From Sisyra terminalis (lineage: Eukaryota; Arthropoda; Insecta; Neuroptera; Sisyridae), in contig OY292277.1 of the NCBI GenBank assembly GCA_958496175.1, positions 42,915,050-42,979,049 of the forward strand: a DNA stretch of 64,000 nt, written 5' to 3'. Made by a program: the position numbers and the translations under genes. The notes under the pieces are model-generated. The model ran no database searches. It worked only from the letters and a program-made list of their open reading frames with translations, and was not told where the DNA came from. Below are positions 48,380-61,200 of this stretch, in pieces (positions within the stretch are counted from its first letter, which is position 1; each line of letters opens with the position of its first letter).

Positions 48380-49380
48380 AGACATGAGTACAAAGAAGTA
48401 TTAGATGCACTGTTTGGGAGTCAGTAATATTCATTAATTTAATTTTAAATTCAAGTTTAATTGTCTGCTAAATTTTAGAATTAAAATGTATATTCAAAAT
48501 TATTTAAAATACCTGCGATCGATGATTTGCCCACCCATGATATAGAGGGTATAACGGTTTTAAAATCAGAATCAGAATATATTAGAGAATTTGGATCGAT
48601 AGTTAATCATTTCATAAATCTTGTGTAAATTTAACGCTAAAACTGTTAGCATTTTTTAGCGCTTCTGAAGAAGTATAACTTCATAAAAAAGATGAAACAG
48701 CATCCTTATATTATGTTTTAAAAATTCCATTTACATTCTTCATTATAAACTTTTTACACTATTTTCGTTCTAGTATAAGATATTTCAAATTACATTTATT
48801 GCATGGTAACATTATAATACGACATTGGTGTCGTTTTCTGTGACCGAACACATATACATACAAAGGCCGTAGGGAATAGAGAAGGAGCTGGATGAATGCG
48901 GGATGGAGCGCAATGCTCCCTATAAGATATGGGAGTATGTCCTCGGCTCCCGCTTTCTAAATAACTAGCCCATTATCCTGTGTAAAGGGCTTCTGTTGAT
49001 AACTAGTACAACGATCGTCTCTCCGTTTTGAACCTCACCCATTTCCGGACTCGATTCCTCTACAATATATATAGCTTCGGATAAATTGTCCCTAAGATTA
49101 CCTTTGGAGGTAGTGTGCTGGCGCATACCAGATGGGACAGTTTTATCACCACTGTAATAATGATTGTATGTGTATAATGCCTTTTTCCTTTTTTTTTTCC
49201 TTTTTTCTTCTTTCTCCTTTACTCGTAATTTCTTTCTATTTGATTCAAATTTTAATAAGTCTCTTTCTCTGCACTTAGTTGAAACCAATTGAATCGTATT
49301 ATACCAACTTTCGATGTGCTTACCTACTTATACCGTTTTCGGAGTTTCATCTTCTTTTTACATTAGAGAAAAGCTTTTTT

Positions 49381-49384
<4 letters not shown>
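48380..49384. other. AT-rich stretch, no gene
   Basis: A lysine/arginine-rich frame at 48965-49288 minus comes largely from a polypyrimidine tract and is not called. Confidence 0.35.
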
Positions 49385-49473
<89 letters not shown>

Positions 49474-49476
49474 ATA
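49385..49476. repeat. (AT)n microsatellite, about 90 bp
   Basis: Nearly pure alternating AT with one GT interruption near 49461. Reading frames of alternating Ile-Tyr through it are artefacts. Such tracts are polymorphic in length and may be mis-assembled. Confidence 0.95.
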
Positions 49477-50050
49477 TGTTTTACAGTTTAATTTTTTAAA
49501 TTTATTTACTCAAAAGAGTTCAAAGAAATTCTTTTATTGAAATTTCTTGTTGAAATATGTACGATGTACGTTCAAGTACCAAAGTATGCTATTTACGACT
49601 CTCTTATTGACTTACAAATGCTTATGCATAAATTGTTGAATTTATGAAACTCAACTTTAATATTTTATAAATCTACTTCTAGTTATATGATGGATATCTT
49701 TTAAATAACTACCTTAATAATTTAAGAATTAATTAAGAAGTAACTAATTTAATCAATCTCCTTTAGTTTTATGTATATTGTTAGTCCATGAATCCTTAAC
49801 TAAACTATGTACGTTAAAAGTTCAGGAAAGGAAGATGAGGAGATGAAAATAAGTTAAACGGTGCATTCTATAGAGTCACAGGGATAATTCAGTCTACAAT
49901 AAATAAATTAATTTTGTTTCTATTCATTAGAATTAATGGTTCTATTTGACCCGCTATATTTTCCTAACATAATTCCTTTCGATAACCATTTATTTTTGTC
50001 GATGGCACATGGCCTAAATGAGCAGCATTTTCATTCTTACGAAGATACTA
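49477..50050. other. AT-rich spacer
   Basis: No feature seen. Confidence 0.4.
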
Positions 50051-51226
50051 AAGAATAGATCGATCCTTGAATTGGTTCAAAGGGTGGTACGCTTTTCCGA
50101 CCCGAAATTCATATAGGTACTGCCAAAAATATGGTAGAAATTTGTCTCTAGTAATGGGCAATACTTTGATTAAATATTTTGGTGCTTTATGACTAAAATA
50201 AAGCTTTTAATTTGTGAAAAATATGCGAGAACTTATTTAAGGTCCTAATAGTTTACAACAGCTTTAGCGTGGCAAGGGTTTTATGGTACGTAAAATTTTT
50301 CGTAAGTATTCTACAAAAAAGAAATGGGAAACTCTGGACTAAATAATCGGTCATCCAAAATTGGAAGAGATATTTATTGTTTATGTGCCCTGTGGAACCA
50401 TAAAGTCAATGAAACGAATTGCAATAAGGAATCAAAATTAAACATAAAGCCATTGTATGAATAGAGAACAAGGCGTTAAAATATGGGCAAAAAGAAGCCA
50501 AAAAAATGGACGATTTTTTTTAGGATTAGAAAAGATATCTACCGTATTCCAAATGGAAGTCTGTGCTATGGTATATTGATAAGAAAATGTATGATAAAGA
50601 TTTTTCCAATAGTTACGCAAGGGTACATTGGGATCTTATTTTCCCATCGAACCAATTCCATACTGGTCTGAAAATACCAAAAAATCCTCCTTTAGTAACC
50701 AACTATAGTGATGTAATAATCGAATTTACGAGGTGACATCTGGAGGGTCACAAAGAGACAGTTTCCTTAATTTATTTTCATAGTGGATCTATCGACATTT
50801 GGACTATTGAAAATGTGGCAACGACTAAATATGAGAGAATTCCTGCCCTTCGATAGCGACGACCGGGCTAAATCTATTCAGATGACATTCACAACTGGGG
50901 CAACCAAAGCGATACCTGTTTCTTAGGTTTCTATACATTCCGATACCGTAACTGACGAAAATTAATAATCGAAGATAATTATGGACCCCTTATGAAAATT
51001 TTTACGTACCATGAAATCCTTGCCATAGCTAAAGCTATTGTAAGCTATTAAGATCTTTTGAATAAGTTCTCGCTATTGTTTTACAAATTAAAAGCTGTAT
51101 TCAAACCATAAGGCACAAAAATATTTAGTATTCTGACAGAAAATTAACCTACCACAGATGTATAATGATCAAAAGGAATCGGTGGGAAACAAAATTTCCA
51201 CATTAAGGATTCATACTTCTATTCTT
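50051..51226. mobile_element. long-inverted-repeat element, ~1.2 kb
   Basis: Imperfect arms 50051-50306 and 50989-51226 share AAGAATAG, AGCTTTTAATTTGT, GCGAGAACTTATT and ATGGTACGTAAAA-type blocks in inverse order. The centre shows no protein-coding similarity that I recognise. Ends and target duplication are eroded, so the family is unknown. Confidence 0.6.
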
Positions 51227-51508
51227 GAACTGCAAAGTTCTACTGTGCAAAGTTATCTTGAATTTTTTTAATAGGATCAAATTTTTTATTTTTGTGTCCC
51301 AAAACTAGTATTAGACTGAGGATAAACAAAGAAAATAATGGAAGAACTACGCAGATGAAAGGTTCTTAAATGTTATCGTACAGGAATCTTTGAAGAAACA
51401 TGGCAAATTTGGGTACTAAATTGCTAGTAGGCTTACTTCCCCCATGAAGAAACATTTCACACAAAATGTAAAGAATAGGAGAATACAGTTTCTTACGTCA
51501 TATTTTCT
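51227..51508. other. AT-rich spacer
   Basis: No feature seen between the two palindromes. Confidence 0.4.
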
Positions 51509-51577
51509 TAAATAAGAAGACAATTCAGGTTGTTTAAGATCGGTTTTTTTTATTTAATATGTTTTAATATTCAAATT

Positions 51578-51614
51578 AGCTACGTTTCGTTACGTATCGT
51601 AACTTCATCAGGCT
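51578..51614 (-). ncRNA. hammerhead-like ribozyme motif, H7 left arm
   Basis: Minus strand: stem I AGC/GCT, core CTGATGA, one extra A, stem II GTTACG/CGTAAC with loop ATA, then GAAACGTA and GCT. This is the best-preserved copy in the window. Confidence 0.55.
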
Positions 51615-51699
51615 TCTTGATTCACAACAAATATTATTACAACAAAAAAAATATTTATTGAATTTAAATTGAAGCTATTATATTTTTTCAGATTCAAGA

Positions 51700-51736
51700 A
51701 GCCTGATGAAGTTACGATACGTAACGAAACATAGCT
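51700..51736 (+). ncRNA. hammerhead-like ribozyme motif, H7 right arm
   Basis: Identical to the left-arm motif except that stem III reads ACAT rather than ACGT. Core CTGATGA is at 51703-51709 and GAAA at 51726-51729. Confidence 0.5.
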
Positions 51737-51867
51737 AATTTGAATATTGAAAAATATTAAATAAAAAAACCGATCTTAAACAACCTGAATTGTCTTCTTA
51801 TTTAATAAAAGCTGAGATCTGAATTTTATCATCTGTCCTATTTTATGTTATTGCCCTATTGTTAGAT

Positions 51868-52093
51868 CATGGGTCGGCAACCTGCGGCCCGTGGGCCGCA
51901 TGCAGCCCGCGAGACATCCTGGTGCGGCCCGCAAGATTCTCGCCGCAACGCACATGACGGACACATAGCGTTTTATTTTTAAAACTAAAATATTTTTACA
52001 TAAATATTGTTGGTATACCTACTGCAAGTGCGGCCCGCACTGATCCCCATGAAAAATATTTGGCCCTTTACAACAAAAGGTTGCCGACCCATG
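51868..52093. mobile_element. hAT-type MITE, 226 bp
   Basis: Inverted ends CATGGGTCGGCAACCT and AGGTTGCCGACCCATG, perfect 8-bp duplication TGTTAGAT (51860-51867, 52094-52101). GCGGCCCGC blocks relate it to the MITE at 11059-11318. Confidence 0.92.
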
Positions 52094-52101
52094 TGTTAGA
52101 T

Positions 52102-52659
52102 GATTCTAAGAGTTCATTTTTAGTTCAGAGTCGATTAAATTAGAACATTGGTTTGGAAATATCCGGAAAAATCCGAAAGATTGCTTATTGATATTCGTCT
52201 TTAATTGTACTGGAGCACAATGGTGCATCTAAAGGGCAATTTAGATCTATAAAAACTGTTATTTGAATATTGAATATTGAATCGGTGGAAATTTATATTT
52301 TTTATTAGCAGGGTTTAGTAGTATTTAGTAGTGGATTAATATTCTGCTAGGAACCTTACTAACCCAAATAAAACGAGACACCAACACTTTTCGAGGATAT
52401 TAAGGAAAAACTAACAAGACGATTCAAAGAAAACATAATTTACCAAGGAAAGTGGTATTTTGTACCAGGACGTTTTATTTAATCTTTTATTTTGGAATAA
52501 ACGCTTAAAAATTGCATGGATATTAGAACTTGCTTAGGGTTCCTCGCTCGTTCTAGCAGGATTTATATGTGGGAACCCTATTACTTTGTACTCAGGCGAA
52601 TTGTATTCGTCATTTGAATATTTGCAGAGCTCTCCATGTATTTATGTGAATTATAGATT
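52102..52659. other. AT-rich spacer
   Basis: No feature seen. Confidence 0.4.
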
Positions 52660-53680
52660 TTAGTTTGTGTTGCAAAGGGACCGGAATAGCGAATTCTCGT
52701 TTAAATAATTGATGATGCGTTGATAAAATGGTAAAAGCGGAACACAAAAACACAATGTGAACAAATAGAACAGGACAGATAGTGATTCGGAAGACAGAAA
52801 TTATTTATACTTTTTTTTTAAAGTATAAACTTCTTGAGCGGATGGCGAAACAATATTTTTGGGGTTGAAACGGGGGAGTAGGTAGGGGTAACCGGCGGAG
52901 AATGTAATAGAAATATAAACCCGTATTAAAAGATCATTGATGTGAAAATGAAACATCTGTCCTTATTTAAAAATGTACCTCTAACACATGCATAGGATAT
53001 TGGGTTATAGAAAGCAACTGCTGATTTTCTTTCTGGTCCAATATTATTGGAGAGAAATGGAGAGCGAGGGCGATGGCGATATGGGATTCAGGCCAAAGAA
53101 GAAAGGCTCTGGCGCGGGTTGCGACAATAAATCAAGACTGGAGATTTAATTAAATCTTGCATTGAAGTAACGCGGCGACCCGCGCACACCAACCCCGTGC
53201 TACCATCAACTATCATCCCCCAGCGATCATGGTTGCTGGGTTCACACGTGCACCACAGTTTCGGCTAACAGGCTACATACTACCGAAACCATGCTTCGAA
53301 TGGTTTGAATGTAGTCTTGCGCGTATACAGCATCGCTATCACTGTGGCAAAGATGTGTAACCATCCCTTGGTTACTTGACACAACCCCTTACCATTTTCC
53401 AACATCACGTCCTAACAACCGACGCGTCGCCTAACAATTCTCATCCCCCAAATCTTCATATCTTACCTCGCCTGAAAATAACCAAACGAAACCATCACAC
53501 CACCAATTTTAGTAATATTAGAAAAAAATTACACAATACTGTAATGAAAATCTCCATTTGCATCGGAAAAATCATAAATTTTTGTAATCTCCAACCATCG
53601 AACACAAAACATACCAATATAAAAATGACATCAGTGAAATGAAAAACAGAAAACCTTCTAAAGGGTAAATACATGTGTTA
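52660..53680. other. repeat-poor island, candidate cis-regulatory DNA
   Basis: Less AT-rich block with CG dinucleotides, highest around 53040-53470. A frame at 53376-53642 rich in Asn, His and Thr has no recognisable domain. Function is inference. Confidence 0.35.
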
Positions 53681-54215
53681 TATAAAGCTCCATAAAGAAG
53701 ACCCTTTTTTTTTCTTCTTTTATCGGAACGACTCGAAACGGAAATTAATTTTTTTCTTGTCATTTTATAAATTATAAATCTATTGTTTATGGATGTATAG
53801 AGCAAACGTATTTATTCCGTTTAAATCTTCGGTTCGGTTGGCTTTTACATGTAGGTATACGATATCATTTACTCTTGGTTTATCCCCGTACGAATAATAT
53901 GTGAAATTTATTGTAATTTTCTTAATAAATAACTAGAATACTAAATATGAAATATAATTGGAATTCGTATGGCTTTTCATTTACAAGAGAAATTCCTTGA
54001 AAATATTTTTGAAATTTAGTTCATATTTCTCTGATAAAATTTTGTATTATTAATTCCCAGAAAAGTGTTGAATTATTAGAATAACATACCTAGATAATAT
54101 TGCATAAGATTAAACGCAAACTGAATCATAAATATTTTATTTATTATTTCCTAGTGACAATTGACAATTTCGCATTGATTTTTTTTTTTCAAATTTTTTA
54201 TGTATATCCACACTA

Positions 54216-55274
54216 GGGTGTCCGTTATTTCCCAAATTGATTTTTTTCCAGCGATCGCCCCCTGAATTTTTAGTTTAAGATATAAAAAAAATTATCCAAT
54301 ACAATTAAGCTCTTAATTTCTTGATTAAACCGTGCCGGAATCATGTTACTTTTACCATTTAAATAACATGGGATTATTTGACATTTAACTTTTAATTTTT
54401 TTCTCAGAAACAAATGGATGAAAATATTTAAAGTCAAATTATTCTGACGTATAATACGCTCTACAAAAAAGGTCTCTTATGAATTTTCGATTAAATCACT
54501 CCATTAAAAGTTATTCAACATTTAACTTTTTAACGACAAATCAATCGACTATAGGCAATCGCTTTGCTATAGGCTCAATAAAAATGATGTTGACTACAAC
54601 TTCTAAGAAATTTCTCATAGATGACGTTAGGTGAAATGGTAAAAATTCGAATAATAATTGAAATTTCGTCGATCGTCTCATTAATTAGTATGAAATTCAC
54701 TTCGTAGGTACAAAATATTGATTAAAGTACGAAAATTTATCCTGGATAAATTGAATTTCACGACTATAGCGAATTCGGATCTTATGTAAAAAAATATTTT
54801 TTTTTGTTTAATTTTCAATTCAAGCCTTAAAATTAACACAAATAATCACTGGCACTCTGATGATAATAATTTTTATCTTCTCTTCCAATGATTTTATAGT
54901 TAAAAAAAGTAAAAATGAGCAAAAAGTTGAAAATATTGCAAGATTTATATTAGGCACAAGTAAAATGTTGAATAACTTTTAATGGAGTGATTTAATCGAA
55001 AATTCATAAGACACCTTTTTTGTAGAGCGTTCAATTTTACGTCAGAATAATTTAATCTTAAATCTTTTGACCCATTTGTTTCTGAGAAAAAAAAATAAAA
55101 GTAAAAAGTCAAATAATCCAATGTTATTTAAATGGTAAAAGTAACATGATTCCGGCACGGTTTAATCAAGAAATTAAGAGCTTAATTGTATTGGATAATT
55201 TTTTTTATACCTTAAACTAAAAATTCAGGGGGCGATCGCTGTAAAAAAATCAATTTGGTAAATAACGGACACCC
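54216..55274. mobile_element. long-TIR DNA transposon, non-autonomous, 1.06 kb
   Basis: Arms of about 310 bp (54216-54521 and 54963-55274) begin GGGTGTCCGTTATTTCCCAA and end in the inverse, with TA duplicated on both sides (54214-54215, 55275-55276). Copy B of the surrounding repeat lacks it. No transposase fragment recognised in the centre. Confidence 0.85.
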
Positions 55275-55277
55275 TAA

Positions 55278-57023
55278 TCTACACTTGTGCATCATAAGTC
55301 ATTGTATTTTCTACAAGTACCATAGAATGAAGAATCCTTCTTAAAGTCATTTTTGCATTTAAAGCTCTGCAGCATAGAGTATAGTTGGTCTATTAAAACT
55401 TTTCAATCCTAGCTTTGTCAACAGTTGCTATACTTTTGCATTTCAGTACATTGTTACCTTTACTCCAAAATATTTTCATTCTTTTGTACTTTTGATGATT
55501 TTCCCACTTATGTTTTAATCGTTTCCGTACAGGTTTTCCTATTCAATTCCTCACCAGTAGACGAAGAATGGACAAAGAAATAATGAACGGAGACAGAAGA
55601 TTAACACCAAAAAAGACACAAAATTTCATTTATTTTATCAATTTCTCCCAACTAAATAAAATTGGAAAAAAAAAATTAAAAATTTAAATTGCAAATAAGG
55701 GTGCAAACAGCAAATTGCAATAAAGCAAACCGTTGAGCAAAAATCAGAAAGAAATTCAATAAAACTAAAAATATTTTTAGCCATGAAACAATTTTGATAC
55801 CGCCGTTTAAAAATATTTTTTAAGTTTATTAATTTATCTTTATAATGTATGATTCTTTTCTGATTTTTTGAAACGATACTACATACTGAAAATAAATAAA
55901 ATAAAAACAACTTCCACTCATTAATTGACCACTATTTACTTGTTTATATGTAGGCACATACGTTTGTATATCGTATGTACGTACATTGTTTCAAGCATTG
56001 ACTCTATATATCGCTAGATATGCTTAATTTTCAAAATTTGAACAATCAAAATAAATGAACATCTTGAAATCTCGCAATCCCATTGGCTAATACCTTCTTG
56101 CATTGCAGAGTGCGTTCTGTCATTAGATATTAGTGCGTCGCTTGGCTTATTCATAATTTATTTGTTCTTAATTAATTAATTTCAATTGATTAAAAGCCAA
56201 AAAGTGATTCAAGTGATAATTTAAATAGTGCCCAATTAATCAAAATAATAATTCTACTATTCAAGTAAGTGAAATGTTGTTAAATTCTGAAAATCAGAAA
56301 TCGTAGTACCAACCATATTTGTATTGATTTCGATTCATTTGTTAATTGCGATATTTGTAAAAAAATTATGTTTTCCATCTAAATGAATAATGCAACTGGG
56401 ATTGTAAACATGTTAAATCGACCCTGAAATGATATTTATATAAAATCCTTAATAATATTTCTTACATGGCATTTATCATACATGGCATGTTAGCATTGCT
56501 TGTTCATTTGTTTTGTATTCATTTATGATATTCAACTCGTTCTACATACCATATGTTAAGTTTATTGATAGATATAATTGTTTTATGAATGAAATATTTT
56601 TTAAAAACCTCTGGAAAAGTAGTATGGAATGAATATTTTTATACTAGAAACGATATTCCTTTTTTGTGGGTAAACAGGGACTTGCAATAAAGCAAACAGT
56701 TGAGCAAAAATCAGGAAATAAATGCAATAAAACTCATACATTTAGTTTATCATATAAATGACTCGTTTATTTTGAAAGTGGCGTAAGTCCATTTCAAGAA
56801 CGGTCTATATGGTGATTCTTCTTCTTGTAACTAGAACAAAGTATGATAATGATTTAACTGCTAAGTTTTGACAAATTACTGATTTCATTTTAGTTGTTAA
56901 CAAAAACGCCAATTATTCTCTTCTCCTTAGTAGGTATCTTATGCTCCTATGGTTAAAAATGATAACACTATAGGGATTGTTCTTGAAATGGACTTAACTC
57001 ACTTCCAAAATAAACGGCGCATT
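55278..57023 (+). repeat. dispersed repeat family, copy C
   Basis: Aligns with copy B from about 42925 onward; sequence resembling the start of copy B also lies left of the TIR element at about 54140-54213. The conserved core is near 56060-56280. No coding frame; the frame 55638-55910 minus lies inside the repeat. Confidence 0.85.
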
Positions 57024-58429
57024 TAATAAATTATAATAATGAATAGTAATATATGTCCTATGACTCAATTTCTTTCTTTATGTCCACCGCTTTGTTACTG
57101 AAATAAAAAAATTGAAGTGTTTAATTAACTTTTTAATTTATATTATTAACAATTCGCAACAGTAAATGTACCCTAAGTTCTTGACTATACGCCGGATTCA
57201 TGTATAAGCAGGAGAATACATTTAATCATAGAACATATATGTATTATTATCCATTAATTTCTAAATCATGTCTGAAAATTCAATTTAAAAAAATGGTTAA
57301 CATTGACCTATTCCTGGAATACTTGGAATGGAAAAATTCAAAATAGTAGAATTAGTTTATTAAAGTATAGTCTTTTGGTTGTGAGTTAAGGATAACATTT
57401 ACCTCTATATCCTCTGTACCCCTGCTGGATTATTATAATCGATTAAAATATAAAAATTTCTTTGAAGAAATAATATATTCGTAATTGCTTTGAAACTTAA
57501 ATTTAGAGATTTAAGTTATATTAAATTTATCATTTGTCGAAAACGAAAGAGCGTTGCCAACAGAAACCGAAACAAGCATTTTTATTCTTCCACATAAATT
57601 ACACAGGATAGACTTCTCAAAAGTCTTGATTGATGATTTCATAGGGTTTTTTTTAGAAGGTTCATTTGTAGTGGCTGCATAACTTTTTAGCGACTCTTTG
57701 GGTTCTATAAGCTCGAATTCTGAAAATTAAAATACATTCTAGGATGCCAGTTCAGTAGTGAGTAATTTGTATTTTTGATAGGATTATGAAAACGCGACTT
57801 ATAGACAAGAACTTACGGTTATCTAATACGAAGTCTGTAGAGAAAGCAAAAAATAACAAGAAATTCCAACCCACAAGAAATAATTGTTTTTATTTTGAAT
57901 CCCTTATCCAACTTTAGAACCAGCGATTAATACAGAGATTAATTTTTAGAGTATCAATTATTATATTTATTATCCTACTTCTGTCCAGTTCACAAGCTAC
58001 TCATAGGGTTGGTGGATAATATGGTAACAGTGTACATATTGACTCGGGGAATTTTTCAAGTGTAATTTAATTATTTGAGGTTTACAACCCTTTCAGCCAA
58101 CTACCCACTTGCGTTCATCAAAATTTGATGAGTCTGATTAGTTACAGCAGTCTGGTGGGTTTTAAACATTAATATAAATCTGTTGTTAAGTACTTAGGTA
58201 CTGTTAGGTACTTACTTGACATGTCGATTCTTTAGAAGAAAAAACCTGCAAAACTTCAAATTTATTTTGTTTAATAAAAAGTTTAAGCAAGATGAAACTT
58301 AAAAAGGTTTATATTGGATGATAGAGAAAACAAATTGAAAAAAAAAAATTCCGTTTTTGTTCCAGTTTAGATTTATGCGTGATTAAACTTTTCCTTCCAG
58401 CGTCGCCTATCCCTGGTAAGGTTCTTTTA
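57024..58429. other. AT-rich intergenic stretch
   Basis: No gene or bounded element seen. Confidence 0.4.
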
Positions 58430-58760
58430 ATCGAGGAAATTCATTATTTTTTTTAATAAGTCCAGTGTTTTAATCCTTCCACTTCTTCTTTTTCTTGCAA
58501 CCTTTCATTTTCCCTACTTTACAATACCATTATATACAATAGTATTATAAATAATTTTCCTTGAATAATGTGATCGCTTTTGTTAGCGGTTTTTCTTGCC
58601 AGTACATCAATGATAGTTTTTTCTTTGTTGATTCTTCTCAATCTATTCCCGTTTATGCCCCAATTTTCTAGCACCACGTCTTAAAGCTCTCCAGATACTC
58701 TTTTCCTTACTTTCTTACAATCCAAATTGTTGATCTATATAATACTATACTCCACAAATA
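58430..58760 (-). pseudogene. RTE-type LINE relic, probable
   Basis: Minus strand reads LRRINKEKTIIDVLARKTAN and then KSDHIIQGKL, resembling the post-RT linker of RTE-like elements (ExxLRRINKE...LQGK). Stops and a short alignable length keep the confidence low. Same strand as the relic at 1905-2495. Confidence 0.4.
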
Positions 58761-59180
58761 GTACTTTGGGACAAATGGCAAATTTAGTAAGTCAAGAACT
58801 GTTAAAAAATTGCATAAACTAAATTGATCTGAAAAACCTCACCAAAGACAAGTAGTGCGATACTAAAACAACTTAGTCATCCGATAAATTAAATCTGTGT
58901 TTAAGAAAATAAATCTATAGAAAACGTACACGTTTGGGAACCAGAATTGAAGATTTGGAGCCGGAACCATCAAAAAAAATTTCCTTGTATGCTTCCAAAG
59001 AGAACACCATCCCTTCTTTTTCCAATCTTTTCTTTGTTGACTTTGAAACCCTTGAACTTAGAGGTTAACCTCTGACAAGGTAATTGGGAAAAAAGATTAT
59101 AAAACTAATACAAAAACTTGGATATTTAGAAAGCTGTCATTCCCGCTGACCATCATTGTCCATTTTGAGTAGTACTTATA

Positions 59181-59797
59181 CAATCCCTGACCATATTATT
59201 AGACCCACTTTAGGTTTTATACAAAATGTACATATTCTACTAAATTAAATTTAATATTATTTACTTTTTATAAAAAATTGTATTTATTTTTAAGGAAAAT
59301 GTTTTCCGGATAAGGATAAAACCTTGTTTATTATCCCTATTACCCTGCTTTAGGATAATATCCTGGATTTTAAATCCATTGAAAATATGCGGAAGTTACT
59401 GAAGAAAAAAGTAGCAAAAGAGGTGGTTACAACAGAAAAATAGTCCTTAGAAAAAATATTCACGAATGGAATCATCATCCACAAATATAGCAGACGGTAT
59501 TGTCCTACATAGACAGCATATTGCGTAGAATGAGAACTTAAATATCAGTAAATGGGCTTTCAATTAAATATTTAACAATTCAGCTCGCCATAATTAAGAT
59601 GTTTAATTCGTTTGATGGTAAAAATATTTTTTTAAGTAAATATGATTTTTGATCCCGCTAGTTGGTAATTAGCGTAATAAATAAAATTTGTACATGAAAG
59701 TTAAACCCAATTCAAAATATGGTCCCAAAATAAAATAGCTCTTACTTCAGGGCTTATACAAAACCTATAGTGCGTCTATTAATATGGTGAGGGACTG
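59181..59797 (+). mobile_element. deleted Tc1-like element with transposase tail
   Basis: Left end CAATCCCTGACCATATTATT and inverted right end CAGTCCCTCACCATATTAAT are bordered by TA. From about 59368 the plus strand reads LNPIENMRKLLKKKVAKEVV and TTEK before a stop, the usual C-terminal PIEN block of Tc1-like transposases. All upstream coding sequence is lost. Confidence 0.8.
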
Positions 59798-60059
59798 TAC
59801 ATTTCAAGACGAAATTCGTGAATACAATGTATGTGGTCCTTTCCTTTAAAAGTGAACCAATTTTCATCCCTGATGCAATTATTAATATGATAATTTTAAA
59901 CGATAGTGGTATACTCTTTGTAATGTAATTATAACATGTAGATATAATGTAGAAAAAATGGACCACCGAAGAAATTGTAGAATTCAAGGAATTGCTTTAG
60001 ACATGTGAGAAAATATCACCCCAATTAGAATAAAATAGTCGTGGAAAATTGGAAACAAA

Positions 60060-61200
60060 CCGCCCAATCTTCTTATCCCCGTACAGTCTTTGGTTTCCAC
60101 GCAACTCCTTTGTTTTCATCCTTTTGTACATAATGCTCGAATTACAGAGCAACAAAATACAATATATTATATAACGTTACAATATTCGCATTGACTTTAA
60201 GTTAAAGCTTTGCTACTCAAATATGTACATATCGCTTGTATTATGTTCACCCTTATTCCTCACTCGACTCTATGTGAGTATACATACATTTATATATATA
60301 TCAAGCGAATATTCTCTCGTCTCTCTTTTCACTCGATAACATCCCTTAAACATTAAACCTTAAAATCCATTTTAGCCCTGTCGATAAATCTCTATGCAAA
60401 TAACTATTCATTTTTTCAACGAGTCGTAAAACACATAAAGTCTCATCGACTGGCTGGCGGCGGTTGGCAGTGGCGCACAGCTAAGGGTAGTTGGCAATGG
60501 GGGTGGTGGCGACAGTGGCAAAAAACCACCACACGCACACTCATCACATACAAATGTAAATTCTTTATCTTTTTCTGCGAATATTTGCGCTCGTATTATT
60601 TTTTATGTCAGTTGTTTTCTCATTACGTCGCCGTTCAACCCTTAGAATGTGACGTCAAAGTACAGGCCAAGAGGGAAATTTAATTCACAATATCTGATCG
60701 TTGTTAAAACAATCTTTCAAATAACTCCCGCATTAAATATATTATGTAAAAATACATCGTGACTTCTCATCAAAAAAAAAAAACCACCCCAACCAATCGG
60801 CTTTAGCCCTACGGTGAAGCCTATTTCCGCTTGACGAGTGGAATTTTTCTGTTAACAGTCTTGTCGTGAAAAATCTTGTTTCATTAACATGAGTGAATTG
60901 GGAGGGGGGCGTCTTTGAGATTGAGAGGACAATGGGAAATGGTTAAGGGATGAGGTGTGGGTCTTAGCGCACAACCAGCGACATTCCTTGTTAAAACGCT
61001 CGGCTCTCCCTACATTGCAAACCCCATCATCCCCAATTGACGTTGTTGTTTTTAATTTCGGATGATCGTTATTGGAATAATTCCTCGCTTATCATACTAA
61101 CCTCGTTATTGAACGTAATTCAATTTTTTTTTCGCCTCGATGGTGGTCCAATTTGATCAACTAATTGATTGAGGCCTTGAGATTTTTTTTCCAGTTAATT
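60060..61200. other. repeat-poor island, candidate cis-regulatory DNA
   Basis: Less AT-rich, centred near 60430-61060, with stretches such as GGCTGGCGGCGGTTGG. No transposon or convincing exon recognised. Confidence 0.35.

Larger units (their letters stand above)
51509..51834. mobile_element. palindromic hammerhead-bearing retroelement H7
   Basis: Arms 51509-51620 and 51690-51804 are near-perfect inverse copies. The right side continues through AAAGCTGAGATCTGAATTTT and ATCATCT, the same terminus seen at H3 and, inverted, at H4. Both arms carry a hammerhead-like motif. The flanks share only an imperfect TCMTATTTT. Confidence 0.75.

Noticed and set aside
48664..48705. CTGAAGA ... GAAAC near 48.7 kb
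   Set aside because: Stem I does not pair and stem II is not convincing.
49279..49499. Frames encoding long Ile-Tyr runs
   Set aside because: Produced by the (AT)n microsatellite.
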